Positions 40,901 through 49,488 of a stretch of DNA of 51,640 nucleotides are shown piece by piece. A program made the position numbers and the translations under genes. The DNA is from Micromonospora sediminimaris (GTDB lineage Bacteria > Actinomycetota > Actinomycetes > Mycobacteriales > Micromonosporaceae): positions 1 to 51,640 of the forward strand of contig FOLJ01000025.1 in the NCBI GenBank assembly GCA_900112325.1. The letters run 5' to 3'. The notes beneath the pieces were generated by a model. It saw only the letters and a program-made list of their open reading frames with translations. It searched no databases and had not been told where the DNA came from. Within the stretch, counting starts at the first letter, position 1. Every line of letters starts with the position of its first letter.

Positions 40901-43900
40901 GCCGCGCCGACCAGCGGGCCGGCGGAACGCTACCGGGCCGCGGTCCTGCTCGACACCCTCATCCAACCGGCGATCGCAGCGCGTGGTCCGCACCCGGTGG
41001 CGCTTCGCCCGGAACAGATCGCGGTCGACAGCCCACTGACTGATCGACTGCTGACCTGGTTGCGTACCGCCGTGCCCGGTAGCGACCTGCCGGGCCTGCT
41101 CACCGACGTGCTCGCCGACCGGCGCCTCGATACCGACACACGCGGCGACGCCCTGGCGGCCTGGCTGGTGCTGGACACCGGTGAGCAGCAGCCGTCCGCG
41201 ACAGCGCCGTTCGTCGGGCCGGCGGCCGAGCCGGACGACGACAGCGCGGCCGTGGAAGCGGTCCGGCAGCGGGCCCGGTGGCGGCTGGGCCGCACCGACA
41301 TGCTGCTCGGCGACGCGCTCGCCGGCCTCAGCCCGCTGGCGGCCGGAGCCGGGCTCGCCGGGGACGCCTCCGCCGACCAGTCCCGGGACGTTTTCGCCGA
41401 TGTCGTACGCGCACTCTGGGTCGTCGGGCATCCCCGACGGGGCGGCGACTCGTCGACCGACCGGCCGTTGTCCGAGGATCTGGCGCTCGCGGTCTGCGGG
41501 GCGAACGAGGACAAGGAGTACGACGTCGCCGTCATGCTCGACGTCAGCGGCCGGGACATGGTCAACGTCGCGGGCGGCCTGGCCACAGCGCTCGCCGGGG
41601 TAGCGCGGACCGAGTCCGTCGCCGCCGCCGGCACCGACGACTGGCTACTCGACCCGCTCTCGCCGCCCACCGACGACCTGGCGGAGGCACTCACCGTGCT
41701 CGCGGGTCTGCATGCCCGGTGGGGGTTCCTGCGGTGCTGGTTCCTGGATCGGCTGGCCGAGCAGATCATCGCTGCGGGATTCCGTACCGAGGCGGCCTGC
41801 CTCGCCTTGGAGGTGCTGATCACCGATCCGACCAGCGCCCGGCGTACCCTCGAACGACTCGGCACGGCTGGCGGTGCCCGGCCGTCCGGCGATGCTCCTG
41901 CCGAGGACTCCGACCAGCACGATGAGGCTGGTGACGTCGAGCAGGCGGCGGGCGATCCACCGCTCGTCGGGAGCGGGCTGCCAGGCGATCCGATGGCGCT
42001 GGCCGCCCTCGACCGGTCGGGTGGGCAGCCCCGGCCGACGTACGCTGATCTCCGTGGGCGGATCCGGCTCGCGGCGCTGCTCGGTGACCGCTGGACGCTG
42101 CCCGCTCTCGACCGGGCGCTCAGCGGCCTCACCGACGGACACCAGCGCCTGCGGGCGATCGAACTCGCCGTGCAGGAGCGCCTGATCGCACCGGGCCCCG
42201 ACCTGCTGGAGCGGGCGGTGTCGGCGACCCGGCAGATCGACGACCCTGCGGCACGTGCCAGTGCGTTCGCCCGGGTGGCCCGGTGGGCTGACCCGGACAC
42301 CGAGGAGGCCCTGCTGTGCGAAGCGCTCGTCGCGCTGCGGGGCGCACCGCCCGACGAGGTCGCCCGCGTGCTGTCGGTCCTGCCACCGCCGGCAAGCGAC
42401 GAGACACGGGCCCGGCACGGACGGTGCGAGACGGTGCTGACCACACGCCGCCAGCGCAGCATCGCCCGGGGCGACGCGGCAGGTGCGCTGCTCAGCCATG
42501 ACAGGGTCGGCCGGGACGCGGACACGACGCAAGCCTGGGCCGCGCTCACCACGGCCGTGCTCTGCCGTCGCGGCCTCGACCTGCTCCGGGATGCTGCCGG
42601 TCGGTTCACATCGGAACGCGCCGCCTGGTCCGCCCTGTCCGACGGCGAGCGACGCCCCGCCGCACTCGCTGCTCTGCGCGCGCGGGCGGCAGCCGGTGTG
42701 ACCCCGCTTCGGCTGGAGAACCAGGCCGTGGCTGGCCTTGACGCGCTGCTCGCCGCAGAGCAGGTCGACGACGCCGTCGACCTGCTGGCATCCAGCCGGG
42801 CGACCGCACGGGTGCCGAGCCTGCCCCGGTGGCGTGCGCATCCCCGGGCGGAGTTTTCGGCCGTCGCGACGCTGCTGGCGATCGAGTCCGGGGAACTGGA
42901 TCCAGCCGCCGTGGCTCGCCTTCCGGAACTGCTCCGCAGCGGTGACGACCGGATCCGGCTGCGGACGCGGACCGCCATCGCCACGGTGTCCCGAGGCGGG
43001 CAGGGTCCACCGAAACTGCGGGCCAGCGCACTCGGCGCGGCAACGATTGTCGAACTCGTACGGCTGGTCGGTGACGCCCACGAGCGTCATCCGCACCTCC
43101 ACGGCGACCTGTCGTGGGCGCTGGCCGACGTCGTGCACGACGCACCCGGTGTCCTGCGAACGGCGCTGGAGACGCTCTCCCCGGAGCCGGGTACCCGGCA
43201 GCGACTGCTCGCCGGGCTCCATCACCTGCGCCTGCCGGTTCTCGACATGTTGCTCGCGGAACTGCCCCGCCTCTGCGACGAGGAGCAGGCGAAGGTGCTC
43301 TGGGCGCTGCGGAGGGTGGCCTGGTCGCCGAGCCGCTTCGGCATGGAGACCACCCGGCTGCGTCGGGCGGCCGGCGCAGCCCGACGATGTGTAAACGAAA
43401 GCGGCGACGGACCTGCGGCGCACGCATTGCGCCTGCTCGGACAGATCCTGCCCGTGACCGGCCTCTCCATCGAATCGCTGCTCGGCGAGGCGCTTTCCGG
43501 GGACGGGCTCGCCGTGGCTGCCTGCGACGGCGTCGGGTTCCTGCTGAACCGGGTGCGATGGGAGGCGCCGGATCTGGACACCACGGAGGCGATTGCCGAG
43601 TTGTGGCTGCTGGCTCGCGATCCGTACGAGCCGATCGCCGTCGCCGCGTTGACCGCGTTGACCCGTGCGGGAGCGACGATCGAGGACGACGCCTCCATCG
43701 CACCCGACCTCGTGCTGCGTGGCCTCGTCGGGGCGGTGGACCCGTTCCTGGCCGGCGACGAGTGGCTGGCCGGCCTACGGCGGGCCGCACGTTTCGTCCT
43801 GCACGGCGCCCCGGCCGGGCACAGCGCTGCGCCGAACCCGCTGCTCGCGCTACTGCTGGACGAGGTTGTCGAGGAGATCGTGGACCGCGACGAGGCAGCT

Positions 43901-45112
43901 GACCGGGTGCGGTGGGATGCCGAGACCGACTATCTGTCCGTGCTGTGGGCGGTGGCGACGAGGCAACCGGCCGCCCTGCGGGAGGCAGTGGCCGATCAAC
44001 CACACGACCTGCCCGCCCTGCTGCTGACGCTGCTCGGACGAGAGCCGGCGTGGGCGATCCGCAGTGTCGCCGGTGCGTTGCTGGTCATCCTGAGCGACGG
44101 TGACGCGCCGTCGCTGCGAACTCTGCTGGACATGGCGTGGGACACCGACGCGGTCGGAGAACGGGTCCTGAGCTCCTTCCGGTGGCTCGACCGGGTCACG
44201 GCTGCGGGCCTGGCAGAACTAGTCCGGGCCACCGCCGACCCGTTCGTCGCCCGGGCCTACTTCGCCGTGCAGATGCTCGCCGCGCTCGCGAAGCAGGGGG
44301 TACTCGGGCCCGAGGAGCAACGGACCGCGCTGGCTGCGGTGGCCGGAGCGGTTCGTCGCCCGGACGCCACCCGACACGTCCTGCTCGAACGGGACGGTCG
44401 GATCAGCAGCCTGGGCACCCTGGCGGACGCCTGTCGGCAGGCCGTCGGCTGGCTCGAATCGGATCGGCGGTCGCGCGATTCGCAGGCCGCCCATGCCGGT
44501 GTGGTGCTTGCCGCCTCGGGCGTCGGTGGCGAGCCGGTTACCTTGCGGCTCACCGGCGACGTGCCGACCAACGAGCCGATCCGCTACCAGATCGAATATC
44601 TCCAGCAGACGGAGAACATCGAACTGCCGGGCGTCCTGACCCAGCAACTCGGCGCGGTCACCGCAGCCGCCGCCGGGGCTGCCGTACCGCTGCGTGCCCT
44701 GCTGCCGGCCACCGGCGGGCAGGTGTCGCCCGCAGTGGCCCGAGAATGGGTGCCGAGCCGACCGGCCGAGCCGGAAGCCGCGCCGAAGGTCGCGCGGGAC
44801 GAGTCGTCGACGCACCCGCTGCTGCTGGTCCTCGGCGCGAACATGGTCGGTGAGGAGATCTACAGCTACCTACGGGTGCCGAAGCAGCAGATCGAGGACA
44901 TTCGCTCGGCGCTCGCCTCCGGCGCCCCGTTCACTCCGGCCGACTTCGGAACGGTGATCTTCAGCGGTCGGGGCAAACCCAGCCCTGAGGTCACCGAACT
45001 CGTCGGCGTACCCGACTACCTGATCCAGTTCAACGCACCGCCTGCGGCGGCGCCCGTGAACAGCGAACCGTCCGACGAGGTGTCACCCACTGACGTACCC
45101 GGGGCCGGGTAG
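37931..45112 (+). CDS. Giant TIR-like/NACHT STAND NTPase (NLR-like)
   Basis: About 2,393 aa. Order: short Pro-rich head; motif shared with the divergent membrane protein (Q32-A-N-T-G-G-T-N-I-A-N-S-G-V-I46); TIR-like domain (about 62-190: AFVSYPESDRDWVEQSLLAA, LFYSGGQLHQPDDWE, ASLLIVVGRDSS); linker with YLRWVYRTHSGID; NACHT ATPase (Walker A GEPGSGKSS with K344, Walker B LVLIVDGLDEV with D441/D444/E445, sensor TSR486); NACHT winged-helix/helical end with YGFRHLTVQEYFAGRW near 680; then about 1,500 residues of helical repeats (HEAT-like) as the sensor arm; and a compact C-terminal domain (HPLLLVLGANMVGEEIYSYL onward). The position expected to hold the TIR catalytic Glu reads Q135 (RVRDQVAYWL). 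Start: GTG 37931 has AGGA 4 nt upstream; GTG 37910 and ATG 37802 (overlapping the divergent gene) are alternatives. Likely a conflict or cell-death sensor. Confidence 0.88.
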   Translation: MPSVSRPPQSPADALAGLLRDLPGGATGAAGQANTGGTNIANSGVIERLTVALSAAHPQPSTTAFVSYPESDRDWVEQSLLAALDPLPMQLFYSGGQLHQPDDWEMVYAVMDKASLLIVVGRDSSVVRDRRVRDQVAYWLDNHPDRSGVVLVGQPDSRPEAIDRRLAGLPMVAVPGGDVAAVARAAANDRLVRVIRLTPRAEPVATRDRAADEDALAPVREAYLRWVYRTHSGIDSVIAGVSVTMPLAECPPPGPLVRDGSTGRARTTELDHLRSRARQAAGGGTVPASEAEFAVLADRPLPTYLSPARSIDRLDLSGLPNLSPGRLAGTVWRAIVLGEPGSGKSSMVRRLAHDTAARQLADDGEHDEVRRLPVLCRAADLAVGLAGTEESAEGLAALAIQLGWAGAAPTDPASGDPLPPDELARLARVALRSRRLVLIVDGLDEVPSLTDRRSVAAALDVFAASGGVRLDHPARARGNQTIITSRIAGYYGAALSDRFEQLLIGPLDGDGVAAVIDYWLGGYFATVHVPEANQAQRRTEIDQVITGGGSAVWQLAANPYLLVSLISVVLSGLSGRPGSRGDRWLRADLYTAMVEHAVRRGGLRFPDASVDTLIRLQAAVAYQIHDVSRSGLVERTTLTTLCHRALDLLGEPVPPVVAEQAELVIASIDLLTDRGQGLYGFRHLTVQEYFAGRWLIDAGTVDAIVTGISDRLGDPRWLEAVRLALGQLSRVSENVFSSVLDELLTGPTRRLAAEMLSHSLADIAGLRRQHLRALVRVAVETEAELTGAVVTLYPDGARMLEPLLRWGVSVQGDTAPRLICEALCEHLRDPFPASMVAAARLIDALRLDDRSVVQALLEAQHRDGADHGWQATRALLSVLHRRMAATGGGDPEEVRSRLDAEQQALLAAMASAVPPTVGAGSGRRRAGIRGTTTIGVRNQMRIALTTEAALRDRVRGDLGWLRVILCLYGGIPFLDMIHWLRRRDEAMSVFAAPTSGPAERYRAAVLLDTLIQPAIAARGPHPVALRPEQIAVDSPLTDRLLTWLRTAVPGSDLPGLLTDVLADRRLDTDTRGDALAAWLVLDTGEQQPSATAPFVGPAAEPDDDSAAVEAVRQRARWRLGRTDMLLGDALAGLSPLAAGAGLAGDASADQSRDVFADVVRALWVVGHPRRGGDSSTDRPLSEDLALAVCGANEDKEYDVAVMLDVSGRDMVNVAGGLATALAGVARTESVAAAGTDDWLLDPLSPPTDDLAEALTVLAGLHARWGFLRCWFLDRLAEQIIAAGFRTEAACLALEVLITDPTSARRTLERLGTAGGARPSGDAPAEDSDQHDEAGDVEQAAGDPPLVGSGLPGDPMALAALDRSGGQPRPTYADLRGRIRLAALLGDRWTLPALDRALSGLTDGHQRLRAIELAVQERLIAPGPDLLERAVSATRQIDDPAARASAFARVARWADPDTEEALLCEALVALRGAPPDEVARVLSVLPPPASDETRARHGRCETVLTTRRQRSIARGDAAGALLSHDRVGRDADTTQAWAALTTAVLCRRGLDLLRDAAGRFTSERAAWSALSDGERRPAALAALRARAAAGVTPLRLENQAVAGLDALLAAEQVDDAVDLLASSRATARVPSLPRWRAHPRAEFSAVATLLAIESGELDPAAVARLPELLRSGDDRIRLRTRTAIATVSRGGQGPPKLRASALGAATIVELVRLVGDAHERHPHLHGDLSWALADVVHDAPGVLRTALETLSPEPGTRQRLLAGLHHLRLPVLDMLLAELPRLCDEEQAKVLWALRRVAWSPSRFGMETTRLRRAAGAARRCVNESGDGPAAHALRLLGQILPVTGLSIESLLGEALSGDGLAVAACDGVGFLLNRVRWEAPDLDTTEAIAELWLLARDPYEPIAVAALTALTRAGATIEDDASIAPDLVLRGLVGAVDPFLAGDEWLAGLRRAARFVLHGAPAGHSAAPNPLLALLLDEVVEEIVDRDEAADRVRWDAETDYLSVLWAVATRQPAALREAVADQPHDLPALLLTLLGREPAWAIRSVAGALLVILSDGDAPSLRTLLDMAWDTDAVGERVLSSFRWLDRVTAAGLAELVRATADPFVARAYFAVQMLAALAKQGVLGPEEQRTALAAVAGAVRRPDATRHVLLERDGRISSLGTLADACRQAVGWLESDRRSRDSQAAHAGVVLAASGVGGEPVTLRLTGDVPTNEPIRYQIEYLQQTENIELPGVLTQQLGAVTAAAAGAAVPLRALLPATGGQVSPAVAREWVPSRPAEPEAAPKVARDESSTHPLLLVLGANMVGEEIYSYLRVPKQQIEDIRSALASGAPFTPADFGTVIFSGRGKPSPEVTELVGVPDYLIQFNAPPAAAPVNSEPSDEVSPTDVPGAG

Positions 45113-45138
45113 CGCAGGTCCGTACCGGGACGTCCAGG

Positions 45139-45774
45139 TCAGGCGTTCAGGTACGCCAGCACGGCCAGCACCCGGCGGTTGTGGTCGTCGGAGGGCGGCA
45201 TGTCCAGCTTGGTGAGGATGTTGTTTATGTGTTTGCTCACCGCCTTCTCGGTGATCCGGAGCTTGCCGGCGATCGCGGCGTTGGAACGGCCCTCGGCCAT
45301 CTCGCCGAGCACCTCCCGTTCCCGGACGGTGAGGGCTGCCAGCGGCTCCCGGCGGGCGAGGAGCTGTGTGATGACCTCGGGATCCATGGCACTGCCGCCC
45401 GCAGCGACGCGGCGCACCGCGTCGATGAACTCGCCGACGTTGGCGACCCGGTCCTTGAGCAGGTAACCGACGCCACCCTGCGGAGTGCTGAGCAGTTCCC
45501 GGGCGTACAACGGCTCGACGTGCTGGGAGAGCACCAGGATCGGCAGTCCGGGGATCCGGTTCCGGGCCGCGATCGCGGCCTGCAGGCCCTCGTCGGTGAA
45601 CGTCGGTGGGAGCCGGACGTCGACCACCGCCACCTCGGGCTGGTGGGTGACCAGGGCGGGTAGCAGAGCCGGGCCGTTGTCGACGGACGCGACCACGTCG
45701 AATTCGAAGGCCTGCAAGATGCGGGTCAGTCCGTCACGAAGGAGTGCGTGGTCCTCGGCGATGACAACGCGCAC
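45139..45774 (-). CDS. NarL/LuxR-type response regulator
   Basis: 211 aa. The receiver has E7-D8 and phosphoacceptor D52 (VAVVDVRLPP), a Ser in LSQHV and Lys in YLLKDRV. The C-terminus is a LuxR helix-turn-helix (LTVREREVLGEMAEGRSNAAIAGKL...AVSKHINNILTKLDM). It pairs with the kinase encoded immediately upstream, whose 3' end overlaps its start by 49 nt. GTG at 45774 has GGAG 5-6 nt before it. The desaturase gene divergent from the pair is a likely target, as in DesKR of Bacillus. Convergent with the NACHT gene. Confidence 0.93.
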   Translation of the reverse strand: MRVVIAEDHALLRDGLTRILQAFEFDVVASVDNGPALLPALVTHQPEVAVVDVRLPPTFTDEGLQAAIAARNRIPGLPILVLSQHVEPLYARELLSTPQGGVGYLLKDRVANVGEFIDAVRRVAAGGSAMDPEVITQLLARREPLAALTVREREVLGEMAEGRSNAAIAGKLRITEKAVSKHINNILTKLDMPPSDDHNRRVLAVLAYLNA

Positions 45775-47033
45775 GGCAGCTCCATGGTGACGACGGTGGG
45801 CCCACCGGGCGGGCTCGACAGCGCCATCGTGCCATCGAAGGCGGCGAGGCGACGCTCGATACCACGCAGACCGGTGCCGGCGGCGGAGTCGGCACCGCCG
45901 GCACCGTCGTCGGTCACCACCATCGTCAACAGTCCCTCGACGTGGCGCAGCGACACCCACGCGTGGTGCGCGCGACTGTGCCGGACCACGTTGGTCAGGG
46001 TCTCGGCCACGGCGAAGTACGCCGCCGACTCGACCGGCGTGTCGAGCCGGCCGGGAAGATCGGCGTCGACCGCGATCGGCACGGGCAGGCTGAGCGCCAG
46101 TGCCCGCACCGCGCCCTCCAGACCACGTTCCGCCAGTACGGGCGGATGGATGCCGCGGACCAGATGCCGCAGTTCGACAAGCGCCGTACCGCTCGACTCA
46201 CGTGCCTCAGCGAGCATCTCGTGAGCCGCGGCCGGATTGCGGTCGATCAGTTCGTCGGCGAGCCCGATCATCATGCCCAGCGAGACGAGCCGCGCCTGGA
46301 TGCCGTCGTGCAGGTCGCGTTCGATGCGGCGCAACTCGGCGGCCTGAGCGTCCACCGTGCCGGCCCGGGTCACGGTCAGCTGGGTGACGCGCAGCCGGAG
46401 CTCGGCGGCCCTGGTCGGCGCGAGGAGCAGCCGGTCGAACAAGGCGTCCACGCGACGCAGCCACGGTGCCGCCCACAGGCCGAGGGCCAGGATGGCAGCA
46501 CCCTGCGGAACGCAGAGCAGGGCCTCACCCACCGAGTCGACGGACCAGACCGTGCCGTAGCCGTACCAGTCGGTGCCGAGCCAGATCCACACCGGCGTCA
46601 GCGTCAACCCCACCAGCCCGTACAGCGGTATGGCCAGCGCGACCACGCCGAGGACGACCCCGACCAGGGCACCCGGCACCAGCCAGGCGAGATCCCGCCA
46701 GGTTGCCGGGTCGGTGACGACCCACCGGAAGCGGCGCCACCCGCCGGGTACGGCCCGCTCCGGAGGCGGATGGTACGGACGGGCCACCAGGACACCGGAC
46801 CGGGCGGCGACCCGCCGCTCAAGATCGGTGCGTTTCCTGACCAGCTTCGTCGTCCAGGGCACCAGCGCCATGCCGAGGAAGGGCACCGGCACCAGCGCCA
46901 ACGCGACGATCGACAGGACGACCAGCGGGAAGTTCGTGAGCGCCAGGCCGATCGCGGCCACCCCGGCCAGCACCGAACGCACGCCCCGGCGGACCCACGG
47001 GGCAATCCGTTCACCAGCTCCGGCCACGTCCAC
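45726..47033 (-). CDS. NarL-type sensor histidine kinase (DesK-like)
   Basis: 435 aa. About four or five TM segments lie in two pairs (VLAGVAAIGLALTNFPLVVL; SIVALALVPVPFLGMALV; LAWLVPGALVGVVLGVVALA; IPLYGLVGLTLTPVWIWLG; ALLCVPQGAAILALGLWA), with no extracellular sensor domain, so it senses in or at the membrane. HisKA_3 phosphoacceptor is H242 in RRIERDLHDGIQARL; the ATPase has ETLTNVVRHSRAHHAWV (N box) and TDDGAGGADSAAGTGLRGIERRL (G boxes). It would phosphorylate the adjacent regulator. GTG at 47033 has no Shine-Dalgarno; it may be leaderless. The N-terminal region also looks like an Sdpi-type sensor fold. Confidence 0.92.
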   Translation of the reverse strand: MDVAGAGERIAPWVRRGVRSVLAGVAAIGLALTNFPLVVLSIVALALVPVPFLGMALVPWTTKLVRKRTDLERRVAARSGVLVARPYHPPPERAVPGGWRRFRWVVTDPATWRDLAWLVPGALVGVVLGVVALAIPLYGLVGLTLTPVWIWLGTDWYGYGTVWSVDSVGEALLCVPQGAAILALGLWAAPWLRRVDALFDRLLLAPTRAAELRLRVTQLTVTRAGTVDAQAAELRRIERDLHDGIQARLVSLGMMIGLADELIDRNPAAAHEMLAEARESSGTALVELRHLVRGIHPPVLAERGLEGAVRALALSLPVPIAVDADLPGRLDTPVESAAYFAVAETLTNVVRHSRAHHAWVSLRHVEGLLTMVVTDDGAGGADSAAGTGLRGIERRLAAFDGTMALSSPPGGPTVVTMELPCALSSPRTTHSFVTD

Positions 47034-47108
47034 AGGTCACATTCTGCCCACGGCGGCTGCCGATTGTCGGTGGTGCCAGCACCCCCTCCGCAGAGGAGGT
47101 AGAACTCC

Positions 47109-47129
47109 TGACGCGCAGATCGTGACGCG
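47109..47129. promoter_or_regulatory. Direct repeat TGACGCG in the kinase-desaturase divergent region
   Basis: TGACGCG occurs at 47109-47115 and again at 47123-47129, 14 nt apart, directly before the desaturase start (47143). A CCTCC-GCAG-GAGG dyad lies just upstream (about 47085-47098). NarL-family regulators bind paired heptamers, so these are candidate sites for the regulator encoded at 45139-45774. Position and repetition are the only evidence. Confidence 0.35.
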
Positions 47130-47142
47130 GTTTGCTGGTTCC

Positions 47143-48156
47143 ATGACGACCACGACGACCGGCAGCGATTTCGCCGTACTCGCCCGCCGGATCACCGGAG
47201 CGGGCCTGATGCGGCGGCGGCCCGCGTACTACCTCGTCCGCCTCAGCGCCGTCGCGCTCATGTACGTCGGCGGTTGGACGGCCTTCTTCGTCATCGGTTC
47301 CTCCTGGTGGCAGATGATCACGGCCGTCTTTCTCGCCGTCACGTTCGCCCAGGTGGCACTGGTGGCGCACGACCTGGCGCACCGTCAGGTGTTCCGTACC
47401 AGACGACCCAGTGAACTCGCCGGACTGCTCGCCGGGAACCTCGGCGTCGGGATGAGCTACGGCTGGTGGATGGACAAGCACACCCGCCACCACAACAACC
47501 CCAACCACGACGACCTCGATCCGGACGTGGCACCCGAGGTGCTCATCTGGGCGGCCGAGGCAGCCGCCGGCCGGCGCGGGCTGAAGGGCTTCATCACCCG
47601 GCACCAGGCCGTACTCTTCTTTCCGCTCCTGACGCTGCTCTCCGTCAGCCTCAAGGTGTCAAGCGTCAAGGCCCTGCGCGACGGCACGGTGCGGCGTCGC
47701 GGTGCGGAGAGCGCCCTGCTGGTGCTGCACGCCGTCGGCTACCTCACGGCGCTCCTCGTGGTCCTCACGCCACTCCAGGCGGTCGCCTTCCTGCTGCTGC
47801 ACCAGGCCCTGTTCGGCGTCTACCTCGGCATGACGTTCGCACCGAACCACAAGGGCATGCCACATCCGACCGGCGACGAGGACTTCCTGCGCAAGCAGGT
47901 GTTGACCTCCCGCAACGTCCGTGGCAACTGGCTCACCGACGTGGCGCTCGGCGGCCTGAACTATCAGATCGAACACCACCTGTTCCCCGGCATGCCGACG
48001 CCGAACCTGCGCAAGGCGCAACCGATCGTGCAGGCGTACTGCGCCGAGATCGGCGTGGCGTACGAACAGACCGGCCTCATCGACTCCTACCGCCAGGCCC
48101 TAAGACACCTGCACGAGGTCGGCGCCCCCGCCCGCGCCGAACACGCGGCCCGCTGA
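47143..48156 (+). CDS. Membrane fatty-acid desaturase
   Basis: 337 aa acyl-lipid/acyl-CoA desaturase with a di-iron centre. The three histidine boxes are complete: HDLAHRQ (H76, H80), HTRHHNNPNHDD (H113, H116, H117) and QIEHHLFPGMP. Hydrophobic helices (LVRLSAVALMYVGGWTAFFVIG; MITAVFLAVTFAQVALVAH; LHAVGYLTALLVVLTPLQAVAFLLLH) anchor it in the membrane. It introduces a double bond into membrane acyl chains and so changes fluidity. It is divergent from the two-component pair with 109 nt between starts, so cold or membrane-order control is likely. Confidence 0.94.
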   Translation: MTTTTTGSDFAVLARRITGAGLMRRRPAYYLVRLSAVALMYVGGWTAFFVIGSSWWQMITAVFLAVTFAQVALVAHDLAHRQVFRTRRPSELAGLLAGNLGVGMSYGWWMDKHTRHHNNPNHDDLDPDVAPEVLIWAAEAAAGRRGLKGFITRHQAVLFFPLLTLLSVSLKVSSVKALRDGTVRRRGAESALLVLHAVGYLTALLVVLTPLQAVAFLLLHQALFGVYLGMTFAPNHKGMPHPTGDEDFLRKQVLTSRNVRGNWLTDVALGGLNYQIEHHLFPGMPTPNLRKAQPIVQAYCAEIGVAYEQTGLIDSYRQALRHLHEVGAPARAEHAAR

Positions 48157-48229
48157 GCCAGTCGACGCCGTACGTGCCGGGTGCCAAGGTTCACTAGACA
48201 TGGCCGCTCCAAGTCGTGGACGGTGGGAA

Positions 48230-48787
48230 TCAGCGACCGCGCGCCAACTCCTCGACCTCGGCGAAGCTCACGACGCGGTCACACTCATCATCGGTCAGCT
48301 TGTTGATCAGAGCCTTGCCGGCCTGAGCCTGCCTGGTGCTGGGCAGGTCACCGGCAACAAGGTCCGGCAGCGCCAGTTCGTAGCCCACCCGAGCATTGGC
48401 CGAATACCGATGACGGGTACGCGCCACCGCACTCGCCACCCGCACGGCATGCTCATTGCCCGGCGGAACATGCCGACGGTCGACCTCACGGGCACCGAAC
48501 CGCATCCGATGATGGAACTCGCACGTCTCGCACGCGGCCGGCCCCTGGGTCAGCCGTGACCCGCACGCCGGACAGCTCAACCGATCGATCGCCCCGTCGA
48601 CGGTCCGCCAGTCGTACGCCGCCGGATCATCGGCCACCAGCCAGGCCAACTCGACCGCCTCGGAAGAATCAGGCTCGACATCGAGGCCGACGGCAAACCG
48701 CTCCCACGCCTGACGAATCTCCGACTCGATCTCCGCGATCACACGAGCCAGCAGCGCGCTACGCCAGGCGCGGGAATCACCGGTCAC
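48230..48787 (-). CDS. Hypothetical protein with a zinc-ribbon
   Basis: About 185 aa. A helical N-terminus (RVIAEIESEIRQAWERFAVGLDVE) and the acidic ELAWLVADDPAAYDWRTVDG segment precede a four-Cys zinc ribbon (LSCPACGSRLTQGPAACETCEF). Then comes a basic stretch and a C-terminal KALINKLTDDECDRVVSFAEVEELARGR. I do not recognise the family; the ribbon suggests nucleic-acid or protein binding. The reading frame is open to 49030 but upstream residues are low-quality; GTG 48787 or 48802 are the best starts and neither has a clear Shine-Dalgarno. Confidence 0.65.
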   Translation of the reverse strand: MTGDSRAWRSALLARVIAEIESEIRQAWERFAVGLDVEPDSSEAVELAWLVADDPAAYDWRTVDGAIDRLSCPACGSRLTQGPAACETCEFHHRMRFGAREVDRRHVPPGNEHAVRVASAVARTRHRYSANARVGYELALPDLVAGDLPSTRQAQAGKALINKLTDDECDRVVSFAEVEELARGR

Positions 48788-49043
48788 GGTGTCGCCAGTC
48801 ACGGTGGCAATCGTGGCAGCACCACACGCACCGCGGCCACCACTCCTCGGTGCGACGGTCAGCCGCCTGCCAGACCCGAACAACCCGGGGTAGTCAGCGA
48901 CGCGGCAGTCGATGATCCCGCCTCGTCGGTGTGCCCGAGTCCGCAATCGTCCCCTGGCCCTCTCGTCGGCAGCCACGATGCCAAGCGGTGCAGTGGGCTC
49001 CGATCGACTCAGCATGGGGACGGCGGCCACAGCTTCCCCGAAC

Positions 49044-49049
49044 TATCGT
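49044..49049 (+). promoter_or_regulatory. Leaderless promoter -10 before the 49-aa gene
   Basis: TATCGT at 49044-49049 matches the actinobacterial TAnnnT -10 and ends 7 nt before the ATG at 49057, the spacing of leaderless transcripts. There is no Shine-Dalgarno in between. Confidence 0.55.
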
Positions 49050-49056
49050 GCCGCCC

Positions 49057-49206
49057 ATGCTGTTCGACGCGTCCATCTCGCAGATGTTCTTTGCCTCGGT
49101 CTTATGGCTCGCTGGTCAGGTCGTCCTGTACGTCGTGATCCGGACAGCCGTGCGCCACGCCATCGAGGACGCGGATCGTCGCCGAGCCGCAGAGCAACGT
49201 GGGTGA
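49057..49206 (+). CDS. 49-aa single-pass membrane peptide
   Basis: The peptide is a single helix (MFFASVLWLAGQVVLYVVI, about 10-28) followed by a charged amphipathic tail, RTAVRHAIEDADRRRAAEQRG. The clean division into membrane and charged parts and the leaderless promoter in front support a real gene. Function unknown. It lies just before the integrated element remnant. Confidence 0.6.
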   Translation: MLFDASISQMFFASVLWLAGQVVLYVVIRTAVRHAIEDADRRRAAEQRG

Positions 49207-49443
49207 GCCGTAGAGTCTCGCTTCGCCAGCAGGCCGAGTGACACGGACCGCACCGCGCGCTCGCGCCGTGCCTAGACGCCCGGACACCACCGAATCACAG
49301 GCGGTGCCGGCAGCCGCGCTGCTACGAGCGAATAGACCGCTCCGCAGGGGAGAGCTGCTGCGGCAGAACCGCAACCCGGGCCCGAGCCACGGCTACTGCC
49401 ATGATCGGGAACGGCACCTGGCCGCGTCTTGGCTGGAAGTTGC

Positions 49444-49488
49444 TGGAGCGGGCGACGGGAATCGAACCCGCACCGTCAGTTTGGAAGA
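49444..49488. other. attL: partial copy of tRNA-Gly(TCC) 3' half
   Basis: 45 bp identical to 51380-51424. After 49488 the sequence no longer follows the tRNA, so this is not a functional gene but the att copy at the far end of the element. Before 49444 there is chromosomal DNA with no visible gene from 49207. Confidence 0.92.

Noticed and set aside
49444..49488. A second tRNA-Gly
   Set aside because: Only the 3' 45 nt match; the 5' acceptor, D arm and half of the anticodon arm are absent. It is an att copy.
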